Part shown: positions 57,301-64,000 of the stretch, piece after piece
Layout: each line of letters begins with the position of its first letter
How positions within the stretch are numbered: position 1 is the first letter of the stretch
Assembly: GCF_007827045.1 (NCBI RefSeq)
Contig: NZ_RPFW01000012.1
Coordinates: forward strand, 120,673-184,672
DNA: 64,000 bases
Direction: 5' to 3'
DNA from: Trebonia kvetii
Lineage (GTDB): Bacteria > Actinomycetota > Actinomycetes > Streptosporangiales > Streptosporangiaceae
Made by a program: the position numbers and the translations under genes
The notes under the pieces: generated by a model
The model's database searches: none
The model's input: only the letters and a program-made list of their open reading frames with translations
Told to the model about the DNA's origin: nothing

Positions 57301-57564
57301 ATCGGTGAGCAGTGCGGTCAGCACGGTGCCGGCGGCGAATATGCCGACGTCCGTCGGAGTCAGCAGGCGCGCCAGGATAACCGTCTGGACGAAGGACACC
57401 GACTGGCCGACGAGCTGAGCCAGTGCCGATGCGCTTGCCATGCGGTGTACCGCACCGGACAAGGACCCGTGGGCCGTGGGTCGGCTGCCAGCGGACGCCG
57501 CCTTTGCCGTCACGTGGGCAGGTCCCTCCCCGCCCTGGCCCTCTCGTTCGCTGCCGAACGTCAC
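54307..57564 (-). CDS. Fused Wzx-type flippase and Wzz/BY-kinase-like chain-length regulator
   Basis: 1085 residues in one open frame. Residues about 40-530 form a MOP-superfamily flippase with about 12-14 helices (QLVGQSVSFVQTVILARLLT; REFSVKRRLIVGPAIAVSYA). A Ser/Ala/Pro linker of about 65 residues follows. From about 593 a Wzz-like unit begins: a first transmembrane helix (about 604-625), an extracytoplasmic helical region, and a second helix near 793-815. The last 240 residues have the fold order of a tyrosine-kinase ATPase, but the Walker A position reads PGTDEIAES, with no GKT. A second start, ATG 55788, has an AAGGAG site seven to eight bases upstream, so the Wzz part may also be made alone. 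GTG 57564 overlaps the upstream stop. Confidence 0.85.
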   Translation of the reverse strand: MTFGSEREGQGGEGPAHVTAKAASAGSRPTAHGSLSGAVHRMASASALAQLVGQSVSFVQTVILARLLTPTDVGIFAAGTVLTALLTDVAAGGLQAGLVQRQGDQADADETVFRVTLMVGAAAGLGCLAAAPVIGIIFNSRTAGLVAAATSGLLLLHALTNVPEAVLQREFSVKRRLIVGPAIAVSYATVAIGLAALGWGVWSMVAGTYASYTAWVISLWTLTSWRPGRGHASFAIWRELARYGFPLALAMIGYRVRTAVESLVVGRFLSTAALGFFRYGQRIALIPQIGIIQVGATTLFPAFSRIADDPKRFAAAYLRVLHWGMIGSAAATGLMIAAGEPAVVVLLGERWRGAGVALVAMSGLSIGSAVSVVAQDVIKAHGRTRLINWFTLGDLVLGVSFLLILIWPFGFVGASLYISLTSLADAAIFLGLAQKVVTVPLSKVLTVLATPMPGLLIATAATWWLEHDILRSDSHSLILAVTLLAVDALVFCLIYLAVLTLFARSTVITIVRSVAALIGRFRQRALADTTTSSADHAAPSSPSRQSAESGPLYQGHPLSAPMHTRAITGPALGAASDPRFSEGQTAVGRSTPMSFGAHLARIWRRWFLVVIITLLAGLAAFGSAARHAGTEYTGTATLTTVSQNSSPDQTAALSTGYVAMFLQPSYQSTLHTELRLPADVSLTAQTAAQSPIIFISATGPDSVMAQRAAADAAAEFLRQVNANLQANRQNLIGQMRRAVEADMKAGAIKVPAETDMQDRINAVNADPTSDLQMLQANAGVSVKSSGTKKTLAVALLGGLIFGALLAWVLGAASRRLSSPAELMEKARIEPLVVIPPGGGATAERQRERQLRQLAATVALLNVPKPTVVAVAPVERMPGTDEIAESLARYRADHGARTILVHADGTPAPLDAVEGDFESVALRWSLVSSESGGRMREVFPVSDPQDVHGLLGMEHLGNLVASLRSRADLVVIQSPAVSESAESYMVCSVADRTLLVAGAGSSADSVLAARDQMERVGVSLLGVAFVERPRRRLAATGDSSKRTTATVNSQATDAWPSEAAAAPGASSQRLDETKPGVDPSSRASRI
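55788..55804 (-). promoter_or_regulatory. Internal ribosome site and ATG for a separate Wzz-like product
   Basis: On the minus strand AGGAAGGAG (55804-55796) lies seven bases before ATG 55788, in frame with the fusion gene. The spacing and strength match normal starts nearby. It would give a product of 493 residues. Confidence 0.55.
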
Positions 57565-58994
57565 GCGGGATCGGGCACGGTCGGGAGGCAGTCGTCAGTC
57601 GACACGATCGGTGCTGTCGCGCGTACCTGGGTCAAGGCGGCAACGCGATCGAACGCCGCCCGGCTGGCGTCGATTTGCATCCGGGCCCGGGCGCGCAGCG
57701 GCTCCCGCACGACCGGGGCAGTCAGCCACGCCTGGTTGATCGCCATGGGCAGCGTGTGCTCCAGGCGAGGATCATCGAGGCGGACCAGGGTCAGGCCCTG
57801 GCCGAACATCGCGCTGAGCCCAAGGAACTTGCCGTCGTAGTAGGCCGAGGACGTAAGCGCCACCACGGGTATGCCCTGGGAAAGCGCGAAGACCGCGAGA
57901 TGGTAGGCGCCGGTCACGACAACCCGGCAACGTGCTACTCGACGGGCGATCTCGATCGGGGGCACATACCGGGGCAGAGGGGCGATCACGTCGGCACTGC
58001 CGCGAACGAGCGGCAGGGTCGACCGCCGATCCTGGGAACGGTACTCGGCGATAATCAAGGGGACGAGCGCTGCTGCGTGATCGGCTGCTGCGGAACGCAC
58101 CGCCCGGCCGACCAGGTCGACCACTTCGGCCGACACCGGTGCGTACCCGGCGACTCGCAAACAGAATCCGATGTCAGAGCCGATCTCGTCGATGCGCGCG
58201 TGGTAGGCCAGCTCGATCGCATCGTCCCCCGTGACGAGCACGCGCTCGGCGGCCACCCTCGCCCGGTCGAGGATCTCGGGGCCCAGGCGGCCTTCCCGCA
58301 GGGCGATCAGACCGACCTTCGGCAGGACCTGAGCTGCCCTGGCTTGTAGCCTAGGGTCGTCCAGCGGGCCCAGTCCCTGCCCAACGAGGGCCACAGGGAC
58401 GCCCGCGTCGCAGGCGTGTTCCACCAGGTTGAGCACCCGCACGGTCTGGCTCCTGTCGGCGTCCGTGAGGTACCCGCCGCCGAGGGCCACTACTAGCGAA
58501 GACTGCGCCGCGGCGGATGCGCTGCCTGGATGCAAGGGACCTGTTGGCAGTGGTGCGGTTTCGCTGGCGGGGACGTCGGCGGGCGCGGGGCGCCGTTGTA
58601 CCAACCGCAGCAGCTTGCGGCGGCCAGCCCGAAGACGGTCCGGCAGCTGCTTGCGTCGCACGCGCAGGCGTAGTCCGGCCAAGGCGACAGGTCCCACAAA
58701 CCGAGGGCCGAGGTGTCCAGCCAGGCGCTCGAGCCACGTGGGTGGCGCCCAGGGATCCTCGTCGAATACCGAGATTCCTTGGGCGCGAGGGAAATAGGCA
58801 CGAAGTAGGCACGGGGAGTCGGTAAGTACGGCGATACGCGCGTCGGGCCACCGGTCGTGCATCCGGTCCAGGGTGACCGCGAGCATGGCCAGGTCGCCGT
58901 TGTTCCGCAACCAGTACTCGCTATTCTCGACCAGAATGCGCAGCGGCTGGGTGGCCTGCGTGGGGCGTTGCTGCGCTGCCGTGTGCTCATTCAT
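57561..58994 (-). CDS. Polysaccharide pyruvyl transferase family protein
   Basis: 477 residues. ILVENSEYWLRNNGDLAMLA (near 18) and VVALGGGYLTDAD (near 167) are typical, and the C-terminal half has RCRVVVTGAYHLAVFALSQG (near 372), the GxxH motif of CsaB-like pyruvyl transferases. It would put a pyruvate ketal on a sugar using phosphoenolpyruvate. ATG 58994 follows GGAGCGTCGC; a start at 59120 would add a 42-residue tail of low complexity. First gene of the coupled minus-strand operon; its TGA overlaps the flippase GTG. Confidence 0.88.
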   Translation of the reverse strand: MNEHTAAQQRPTQATQPLRILVENSEYWLRNNGDLAMLAVTLDRMHDRWPDARIAVLTDSPCLLRAYFPRAQGISVFDEDPWAPPTWLERLAGHLGPRFVGPVALAGLRLRVRRKQLPDRLRAGRRKLLRLVQRRPAPADVPASETAPLPTGPLHPGSASAAAQSSLVVALGGGYLTDADRSQTVRVLNLVEHACDAGVPVALVGQGLGPLDDPRLQARAAQVLPKVGLIALREGRLGPEILDRARVAAERVLVTGDDAIELAYHARIDEIGSDIGFCLRVAGYAPVSAEVVDLVGRAVRSAAADHAAALVPLIIAEYRSQDRRSTLPLVRGSADVIAPLPRYVPPIEIARRVARCRVVVTGAYHLAVFALSQGIPVVALTSSAYYDGKFLGLSAMFGQGLTLVRLDDPRLEHTLPMAINQAWLTAPVVREPLRARARMQIDASRAAFDRVAALTQVRATAPIVSTDDCLPTVPDPA

Positions 58995-59142
58995 GCGACG
59001 CTCCAGCCTGCTTGTGGCGGAGAGGGGTGACCTCAGCCATGCGATCGCGGGCTCGGCCGCCGTCCTCACGGCCTCGATGCGCACCACATCGGCCTCGTTG
59101 GCTTCCGCCCTGCCCTGCATGGCGGCCCCGGATCACGACGGG

Positions 59143-59158
59143 CAAGGAGCTCTCCTTG
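59143..59158. promoter_or_regulatory. Short palindrome upstream of the polysaccharide operon
   Basis: CAAGGAG and CTCCTTG separated by CT. It is about 150 bp before the ATG at 58994. Could be an operator or part of a leader hairpin. Confidence 0.3.
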
Positions 59159-59540
59159 AACACCAATCACGTCGTCGGCACGTGCTTGTCGACTTAATAG
59201 TGGGTGACCGGGCATAGGACTACCACGATCCCGTCACCGGCGTCCGGGCGTCGTGCCTAGCCTGATCGCTTACATGACTCGCCAACCCCGGTCGGTGATA
59301 CCGCGACTGTCCTCGTTTCGACGATCTGCGCGCAGTGAGTGGGCCCCACAGCGCGGGGAATTGCACGCCTGCTTCAGCAGACCGTCTGCATGGAGCGCCA
59401 GCACAGATCGATTCCGGTGCCGGTGACCTGTCCGGCTGGCGACGTAGGCTAGGTGACGGTTAATATGACCGGCGACCACCATTCACCACCGCAGAGACGC
59501 GGCGATGCGCCAACCGGGTCCCGCCTTGGCCTAAAGCATC

Positions 59541-59597
59541 GCATCCGCCGTTTGCACCCGGACAACATTGCATCCGCCGTTGGCACTCGGACAACTT
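59541..59597 (+). repeat. 29-bp tandem repeat before the hydrolase gene
   Basis: Two copies, 59541-59569 and 59570-59597, each GCATCCGCCGTT(T/G)GCAC then CGGACAAC(A)TT. It lies 36-92 bp before the chosen GTG. Confidence 0.75.
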
Positions 59598-59632
59598 CGT
59601 CGTCACGTCTACGTCCTGAGAGAGGGGTCTCG

Positions 59633-61048
59633 GTGGCCGGCACCGATCGCCCATGGTTCACGTCCCGGCGAGGATTCCTCCTCGCCGGGGCAACGGTCGT
59701 GGCGGCCGGAGCGTACGACGTGACCGGCCTGCGTCACCACAAGCCAAAGGACACCTCCACCGCGAACGACGTCCCCGCAGCCCAGGCGTCGAGGGAGATG
59801 ACGTTCCCGCGGACCGCCACCTGTTACCTCGCCCAGTCCAGATTGCCCCCGGTCGCCACATTGGCCCGGTACGATCTCGTGGTCATCAATAACGAGTGGC
59901 CGCACCGCGTTCCGCCCGACTACTTCGTCAAGCTCCGCGCGGCCAACCCCCGCATGCGGCTGCTCGCGTACGTCGACCTGGTCGACTCGATGTCGCGTAC
60001 CGGCACTGTCAAAAACTGGCCGAACAGCTACGCCCTGTGGCAGTTCCAGACTTCATCGTCAAGCCGCTTTCCCCGCGCCTGGCTGGCCTACACCGCCGCG
60101 GGCGTCCCAGTGCACGATTACCAGGACCTCGTGATGACCAACCTCACCGACGCCTGTCCCCGCGTCGGTGGGCAGCGCTTCGTGGAGTATGCGGCTGACT
60201 GGGTGACCGGACGGGTCTGGTCAGCGGGGATCTGGGACGGCATCTACCTGGACGTCTGGGGCGACACCCTGTGGACCGTCGACCAGAACCAGTGGGACAT
60301 CACCGGCACCGGCCACGATGTCCCCAGCACCAAGATCTACGGGCCGGGCGACCCGCTGGACCGCGGGCTGACCAGCGGCGAACGCACCATGCGGTCCCGG
60401 ATGCCCGACGCGATCCTGGTCGCCAACGGCAGCCGCACTATGCACGCCGGCCTCCTGGATGGGCTGGTCTGGGAGAGTTTCGCCGATCCCCTGGTCCACC
60501 GGGATCCGGTCTCCGACCTCACCGGGTACGTGACAGTGGGTGCCTCGGCGCCACATCGCAAGCCCGGGGTAAGTATGACCATCTCCAGCAGGCGGGTGCC
60601 GGCCGGGTCGGCGGACGACTATCGGCGGGCGCGATTCGCCCTGGCGGCGACCCTCATGCAAAACGGGTTCTGGGCCCCCATGGGCGACGATTACGGCCAG
60701 CCGGTGTACTACGACGAGATGGATGGTGCAGGCCTAGGCCGCGGGTATCTCGGTCAGGCCTTGGAGCCCAACCCGCCCCTATCGGTTATTACCACGGTCA
60801 CCGATGACGGCACCGGAAGCCCCGCCCCCTACGTGTACCGGCGGGACTTCGAGCACGGCATAGCCCTGGTCAACGTCGGCCCTACGGCCCAGCAGGTCAC
60901 GCTCCGTCGCGAGTACCGACGCCTGTCCGGCAAGACCGATCGGCTGGTGAATAACGGCACCACCGTCGATCTCCTCACCATCCCGGCCCAGGACGGCGTC
61001 ATCTTGCTCGATCCCCTATCTCCCCCTCCCCCGGCCACGTCTCCCTGA
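59633..61048 (+). CDS. Tat-exported putative glycoside hydrolase (GHL15-like)
   Basis: 471 residues. The signal FTSRRGFLLAGATVVAAGAY (twin arginine) begins near residue 10 from GTG 59633, preceded by GAGAGGGG. The mature domain shows RYDLVVINNEW, RLLAYVDLVDSM, WDGIYLDVWGD (Asp pair) and LVWESFAD, the order of a TIM-barrel glycoside hydrolase of the putative GHL10/GHL15 type. A C-terminal beta domain (about 390-470) has ALVNVGPTAQQVTL. Substrate unknown; the locus suggests the cell's own polymer. Its end overlaps the convergent GT4 gene by 33 bp. Confidence 0.8.
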   Translation: MAGTDRPWFTSRRGFLLAGATVVAAGAYDVTGLRHHKPKDTSTANDVPAAQASREMTFPRTATCYLAQSRLPPVATLARYDLVVINNEWPHRVPPDYFVKLRAANPRMRLLAYVDLVDSMSRTGTVKNWPNSYALWQFQTSSSSRFPRAWLAYTAAGVPVHDYQDLVMTNLTDACPRVGGQRFVEYAADWVTGRVWSAGIWDGIYLDVWGDTLWTVDQNQWDITGTGHDVPSTKIYGPGDPLDRGLTSGERTMRSRMPDAILVANGSRTMHAGLLDGLVWESFADPLVHRDPVSDLTGYVTVGASAPHRKPGVSMTISSRRVPAGSADDYRRARFALAATLMQNGFWAPMGDDYGQPVYYDEMDGAGLGRGYLGQALEPNPPLSVITTVTDDGTGSPAPYVYRRDFEHGIALVNVGPTAQQVTLRREYRRLSGKTDRLVNNGTTVDLLTIPAQDGVILLDPLSPPPPATSP

Positions 61049-62260
61049 TGAGACCGGCACCCGGCCACGAGTTTCGCCCACGGGGACTGTATATGGCTCG
61101 GAATTCCGCCGAGGGGTGTTAAGGGCGGTGCGCCACGGTCGCGTCTCAGCGCCGACCTCGGTAAGACCGGATTCGTCAGACGTGCCCGCAAAGATTGTCT
61201 GGTAGAACTCCAGGAGTCGCTTTCCGTAGTTGGTTACGTCCAGAGATTCGGCGGTGGCGCGAGCTCCCTGCCCCAAGGACATGCGCAGTGCAGGCTCGGC
61301 GACCATGCGGGCGAGCGCTGTAGTCAACGCGGCCCGATTCCCCACCTCGACCAGCAATCCCTCCCGACCGTGCCGGACCACGTCGGGAATCCCCCCGACA
61401 GGGGTGGCGATGACCGGCAGGCCGTAGGCCATCGCCTCGAGGATCGCCATGGGGACGCCCTCATGGTGCGACGGCAGGACCAGAATGTCGCTGGCGGCCA
61501 GCAGGTGGTCGCGTTCCTCGCGATCCAGCCAGGAGTGCACCACCACATCGGGGCCGATTTCGGCTGCACGCCGCCGCAATTCCTCGACCCGTCCGTCCCC
61601 GGCAAACACGATGCGGGCTCTGGCCCGTGTCGTAGCCGACAACGCATGATAAGCGTCCAAGAGCTCGAACGCTCCCTTGCGGTCATCGATGCGGCCGAGA
61701 AAGAGAAACTGCACGGTGTCGTGACAGCGCCGATCGGGCACCGTGCTCGGTGGGTCCGTGGGGTTGACCATGATCTGGATGCGCTCGCGGCGCAAGGTTA
61801 GCTGAGTAGCGTAAAACTCGAGCCACTGAGTGGACAGCACCACGAAACCGTGGGAGCGACGGAAGATCCTGGCAACCCGCTCCTGAAGCGGTCTCGGCAG
61901 ATTCGAGAAGAAGCCGTCGAAGCCGGCACCATGGGCGTGCAGGACGAGCCAGCAGGGCGTCCGCAGCACCATCAGGGAGACAATGCACTTGCGGAGTGTG
62001 CTTCCCCGTGAGGCGAAGTGCACGTGGAAAATGCACGGGCTCTCGTCGCGGAGAATGCTGTGGATGCGCCAGAGGGCGGCACCAAAGACCCGAATGCGGC
62101 GCAGAATGCCGCCGTCTTCCATGGTTGCGATGTGCTCCACCTGGACGTGAGGGGAGATTGAGTCAATGATCAGTCTCTCGACCACCGAGACACCACCGCG
62201 GACTTCAAGCCCCGGCCCCACATGGACGATCTTGGGAACATTAGGTGATGATGTTGCCAT
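61016..62260 (-). CDS. Glycosyltransferase family 4
   Basis: 414 residues. IVHVGPGLEVRGGVSVVERL (11-30) is the N-terminal glycine-rich GT4 motif. FLFLGRIDDRKGAFELLDAY (near 188) and SHHEGVPMAILEAMAYGLPV (near 264, EX7E) define the donor domain. The C-terminal about 55 residues are Arg/Pro-rich and overlap the hydrolase gene; they may be dispensable. ATG 62260 is 9 bp after the GT2 gene, so both are one unit. Confidence 0.92.
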   Translation of the reverse strand: MATSSPNVPKIVHVGPGLEVRGGVSVVERLIIDSISPHVQVEHIATMEDGGILRRIRVFGAALWRIHSILRDESPCIFHVHFASRGSTLRKCIVSLMVLRTPCWLVLHAHGAGFDGFFSNLPRPLQERVARIFRRSHGFVVLSTQWLEFYATQLTLRRERIQIMVNPTDPPSTVPDRRCHDTVQFLFLGRIDDRKGAFELLDAYHALSATTRARARIVFAGDGRVEELRRRAAEIGPDVVVHSWLDREERDHLLAASDILVLPSHHEGVPMAILEAMAYGLPVIATPVGGIPDVVRHGREGLLVEVGNRAALTTALARMVAEPALRMSLGQGARATAESLDVTNYGKRLLEFYQTIFAGTSDESGLTEVGAETRPWRTALNTPRRNSEPYTVPVGETRGRVPVSSGRRGRGRGR

Positions 62261-62269
62261 GAGGTGTCC

Positions 62270-63325
62270 TCAGCCTGATTCGGAAGCGTTGCTGCGGCCG
62301 GCCTGAAGCCAGCGTTCGCGGACTCGTAGCCAAGCGGCAGCCGCTCGTTGCTTGTGCGGGTGGAGCCGCTGCAGCATTGCGGGCGAGATTGCCAGCGATG
62401 CAACCACGAGACCCGGGCGCAGCCCCGGGCTATAGGCGAAGGCGAGTCGTGCGTGTCGGCGAGCCGACCGAATTTCTCCGTCCAGCAGTGCCCACCGAGC
62501 CCGTCGCAGCTCCTGTTGGTACCGAAGCCTTGCCACCGTGTCCTCGGCGACAATCCGGTCGCTGGCTGATGCGGCCGACTGTGCGGTTCGCGAGAAGGCA
62601 GTGATGAGGGCCTGCTCGAACGCCTCCTTCTTGGCTGGATCGCGGGACAGCGAATTGTCGCGGATCCGGTACCAGCCCAGCGGGGCGTTGATGAGCCGGA
62701 CGTCGCACAACTGGACGAGCCGCAGCCAGATTACGACCGATTCATCGACATCGGGATCGTGAGCGGCGTAACCGCCTGCTTGCTGCCACGCGTCCCGCCG
62801 GACGACGCCGGTGTAGTAGGGGATGATGCCAGCAAGAGCGTCCGAGAGGGTCAGCCGCTGACTGGCATAACGTGGCTGCCACCGCACGCCTAGCGAAGCG
62901 AGATATCCCGAGGGCAGGTAAGCTTGCTCGGCATCATCGAATTGAACGGCATCGCAGCCGACAGCGTCGATACCGGGCTGGGCCGCGATCACATCGGCCA
63001 TCACAGACACAAACGACGGCATGATCTTGTCGTCGCTGTCCAGGACGCTCAAGTAGCGGCCGCTCGCGGCCTCCGCTGCGGCGGTTACTCCACCGCGGTA
63101 TCCTCGGTTCTCTTGACGGATCAACCGAATCCGGCCGTCGTGCGCGTACCTCGAGACTATTTCGACGACGCTGGGCGACATGCCGTTGTCGACGACAACC
63201 ATCTCCCAGTCCGGCGAGGTTTGGGCCAACACGGATTCGATCGCTGCCGGCAGGTAGTCCTCGGTGCCATAGACCGTCGTAAGGAAGCTGACCAAAGGCA
63301 CCGACACCGACGTGGACTGCGTCAC
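62270..63325 (-). CDS. Glycosyltransferase family 2
   Basis: 351 residues. The GT-A fold begins PLVSFLTTVYGTEDYLPAAI (10-29), with the nucleotide-binding Asp in VVVDNG, and the metal-binding motif LSVLDSDDKIMPSF (DSD, near 95). The C-terminal about 100 residues are helical and Arg/Ala-rich without a membrane helix. GTG 63325 follows GGGGGAG at seven bases. First gene of the rightmost pair. Confidence 0.92.
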   Translation of the reverse strand: MTQSTSVSVPLVSFLTTVYGTEDYLPAAIESVLAQTSPDWEMVVVDNGMSPSVVEIVSRYAHDGRIRLIRQENRGYRGGVTAAAEAASGRYLSVLDSDDKIMPSFVSVMADVIAAQPGIDAVGCDAVQFDDAEQAYLPSGYLASLGVRWQPRYASQRLTLSDALAGIIPYYTGVVRRDAWQQAGGYAAHDPDVDESVVIWLRLVQLCDVRLINAPLGWYRIRDNSLSRDPAKKEAFEQALITAFSRTAQSAASASDRIVAEDTVARLRYQQELRRARWALLDGEIRSARRHARLAFAYSPGLRPGLVVASLAISPAMLQRLHPHKQRAAAAWLRVRERWLQAGRSNASESG

Positions 63326-63450
63326 AGGTCACTCCCCCGGATCGACGCCAGCTGCTGAGCTCCTGGGCAACGACGACTGCCCCGCCCATAAGAAGAGACA
63401 GCTGGATACCTGCTGATACCTAGCTGAAGCGGATCATCCACGTCCCCGTA

Positions 63451-63477
63451 CCGGCGTGCCCGGACCGGGCACGCCGG
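63451..63477. terminator. Strong inverted repeat near the right end
   Basis: CCGGCGTGCCC at 63451-63461 and its exact complement at 63467-63477 around GGACC. It may be a terminator of the transposon-side transcript or a leftover element end. Confidence 0.4.
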
Positions 63478-63608
63478 GGCCTGTCCGTGTGTCCTGCCCG
63501 AGGGGCCGCAGTCGTCTCCAGGGTCAAGGACGGCCCCGGCGAGGCCGTCGTCACCACGGAGCGCCTCTGGCCGCGCGCTGACCGCCGGCCGCAGGTCCTC
63601 TCATGCCT

Positions 63609-63766
63609 CAGATGTATCACGGCAGACCCGCAGCCAGGCGCGTCTTCTGGCAGTGGACAACGGGTCCTCGCACCGCAACTGGGCCGCCGCGGCCCGGATG
63701 AGCGATGCCTACCCGAACACGCAGATGGTCCACCTGCCCGTCCACGCATCCTGGCTGAACCAGGTC
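63609..63766 (+). pseudogene. IS630-family transposase remnant, 5'-truncated and frameshifted
   Basis: In one frame 63612-63650 gives MYHGRPAARRVFW, then a one-base loss shifts to VDNGSSHRNWAAAARMSDAY, followed by the typical NTQMVHLPVHASWLNQV (63653-63766). VDNGSSHR holds the second catalytic Asp of the DDE set; HASWLNQVE would hold the Glu. The gene is cut just after WLNQV by the intron-like sequence. The first catalytic Asp region is missing, so it cannot be active. Its recognition is by motif recall. Confidence 0.75.
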
Positions 63767-64000
63767 GTGCGACACGAAGTCGCATGTAGATAGCGGTATT
63801 CGTCGAAGGAGGTTGACTGATGTCAACGGCGTAATACCTGGTCCAGTGCGCAAGGACCGTCCCTGCCCCGGCGTGCGTCATGGGTGACCGTGGGGTGCGA
63901 AGCCCGGGGAAGTGCCCAAGGGCTCCCGTTCCATCCGGGGGCCACAGGCTGGGGAAGGCCGGACGGGTGAACGCAAGTGAATCCTCGATGACGCCTCGTC
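63767..64000 (+). mobile_element. 5' part of a group II intron inserted in the transposase remnant
   Basis: The sequence right after the WLNQV codons starts GTGCGACACGAAGTCGC, matching the GUGYG 5' end of group II introns. Then follow several GC-rich stems and a GTGAACGCAAGTGAAT-like segment near 63967, resembling domain I of bacterial introns. The reverse-transcriptase gene and the 3' end would lie outside the window. Not proven without the rest. Confidence 0.6.

Larger units (their letters stand above)
58995..59632. other. Divergent promoter region between pyruvyl transferase and hydrolase genes
   Basis: 638 bp with no convincing gene. It should hold the promoter of the minus-strand polysaccharide operon and that of the hydrolase. 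Seen: an inverted repeat CAAGGAG-CT-CTCCTTG at 59143-59158, and a 29-bp tandem repeat at 59541-59597. An open frame from 59453 joins the hydrolase, but the Tat signal would then be 60 residues in. Confidence 0.6.

Noticed and set aside
63420..63881. A 153-codon minus-strand frame across the right-edge elements
   Set aside because: It is antisense to the recognisable transposase motifs, has no family likeness and no ribosome site; composition is a shadow of GC-rich codons.

Overview
The window is high-GC DNA (GC-rich third codon positions, frequent GTG starts) from an actinomycete. The pointers are a mycothiol-conjugate amidase (Mca), an eno-ftsB-DUF501-ppx gene order, a HAIR-type HspR site in front of lon, and several genes whose start codon lies 5-8 bases after a TANNNT hexamer, as in leaderless actinobacterial mRNAs. 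The genus cannot be fixed from sequence alone; a Streptosporangiales-like filamentous actinomycete is an inference.

Layout: (1) 1-5.3 kb, minus strand: a DUF255 thioredoxin-fold protein cut by the window edge, then a zinc/manganese ABC importer (two permeases, ATPase, binding protein) divergent from a Zur-type Fur regulator with a 19-bp palindrome between them. (2) 5.4-10 kb: two tandem paralogous secreted proteins with Ig-like repeats and ricin-type lectin domains. (3) 10-25.7 kb: housekeeping and stress genes: lon, folB, a RecQ helicase fused to a phosphoribosyltransferase-like domain, a rhodanese, a DUF4389 membrane protein, an MMPL exporter with its TetR, serS, mca and greA. (4) 25.8-39 kb: a DHA2 drug exporter with TetR, a nucleotide-sugar dehydrogenase, threonine ammonia-lyase, an AAA/VWA chelatase-like pair, metB-cbs, a thiolase and a DUF4287-like small protein. 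(5) 39.4-43.7 kb, minus strand: an odd tRNA, a family-5 uracil-DNA glycosylase, ppx, DUF501, ftsB and eno.

(6) 43.9-63.3 kb is an exopolysaccharide locus: a YdcF-like protein, an RmlC-like epimerase, a heparinase-like lyase, five glycosyltransferase domains of the GT4 and GT2 types, a methyltransferase, a Wzy/ligase-like membrane protein, a polysaccharide pyruvyl transferase, a single 1085-residue protein joining a Wzx flippase to a Wzz/tyrosine-kinase-like module, and two Tat-exported putative glycoside hydrolases. The core minus-strand operon (58994 down to 49369) is translationally coupled through three 4-bp start/stop overlaps. It looks like a Wzx/Wzy-type surface polymer pathway with built-in export and trimming enzymes; no initiating phosphoglycosyltransferase is visible.

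(7) The right edge (63.6-64 kb) holds a decayed IS630-family transposase interrupted, just after its WLNQV motif, by what looks like the 5' end of a group II intron that runs out of the window.

The points most worth following up are the Wzx-Wzz-kinase fusion with its internal start, the short-armed tRNA with a UAA anticodon, the 75-bp duplication that copies a start region in front of the VWA gene, the intron-in-transposase nest, and the paired Tat-exported hydrolases of the polysaccharide locus.
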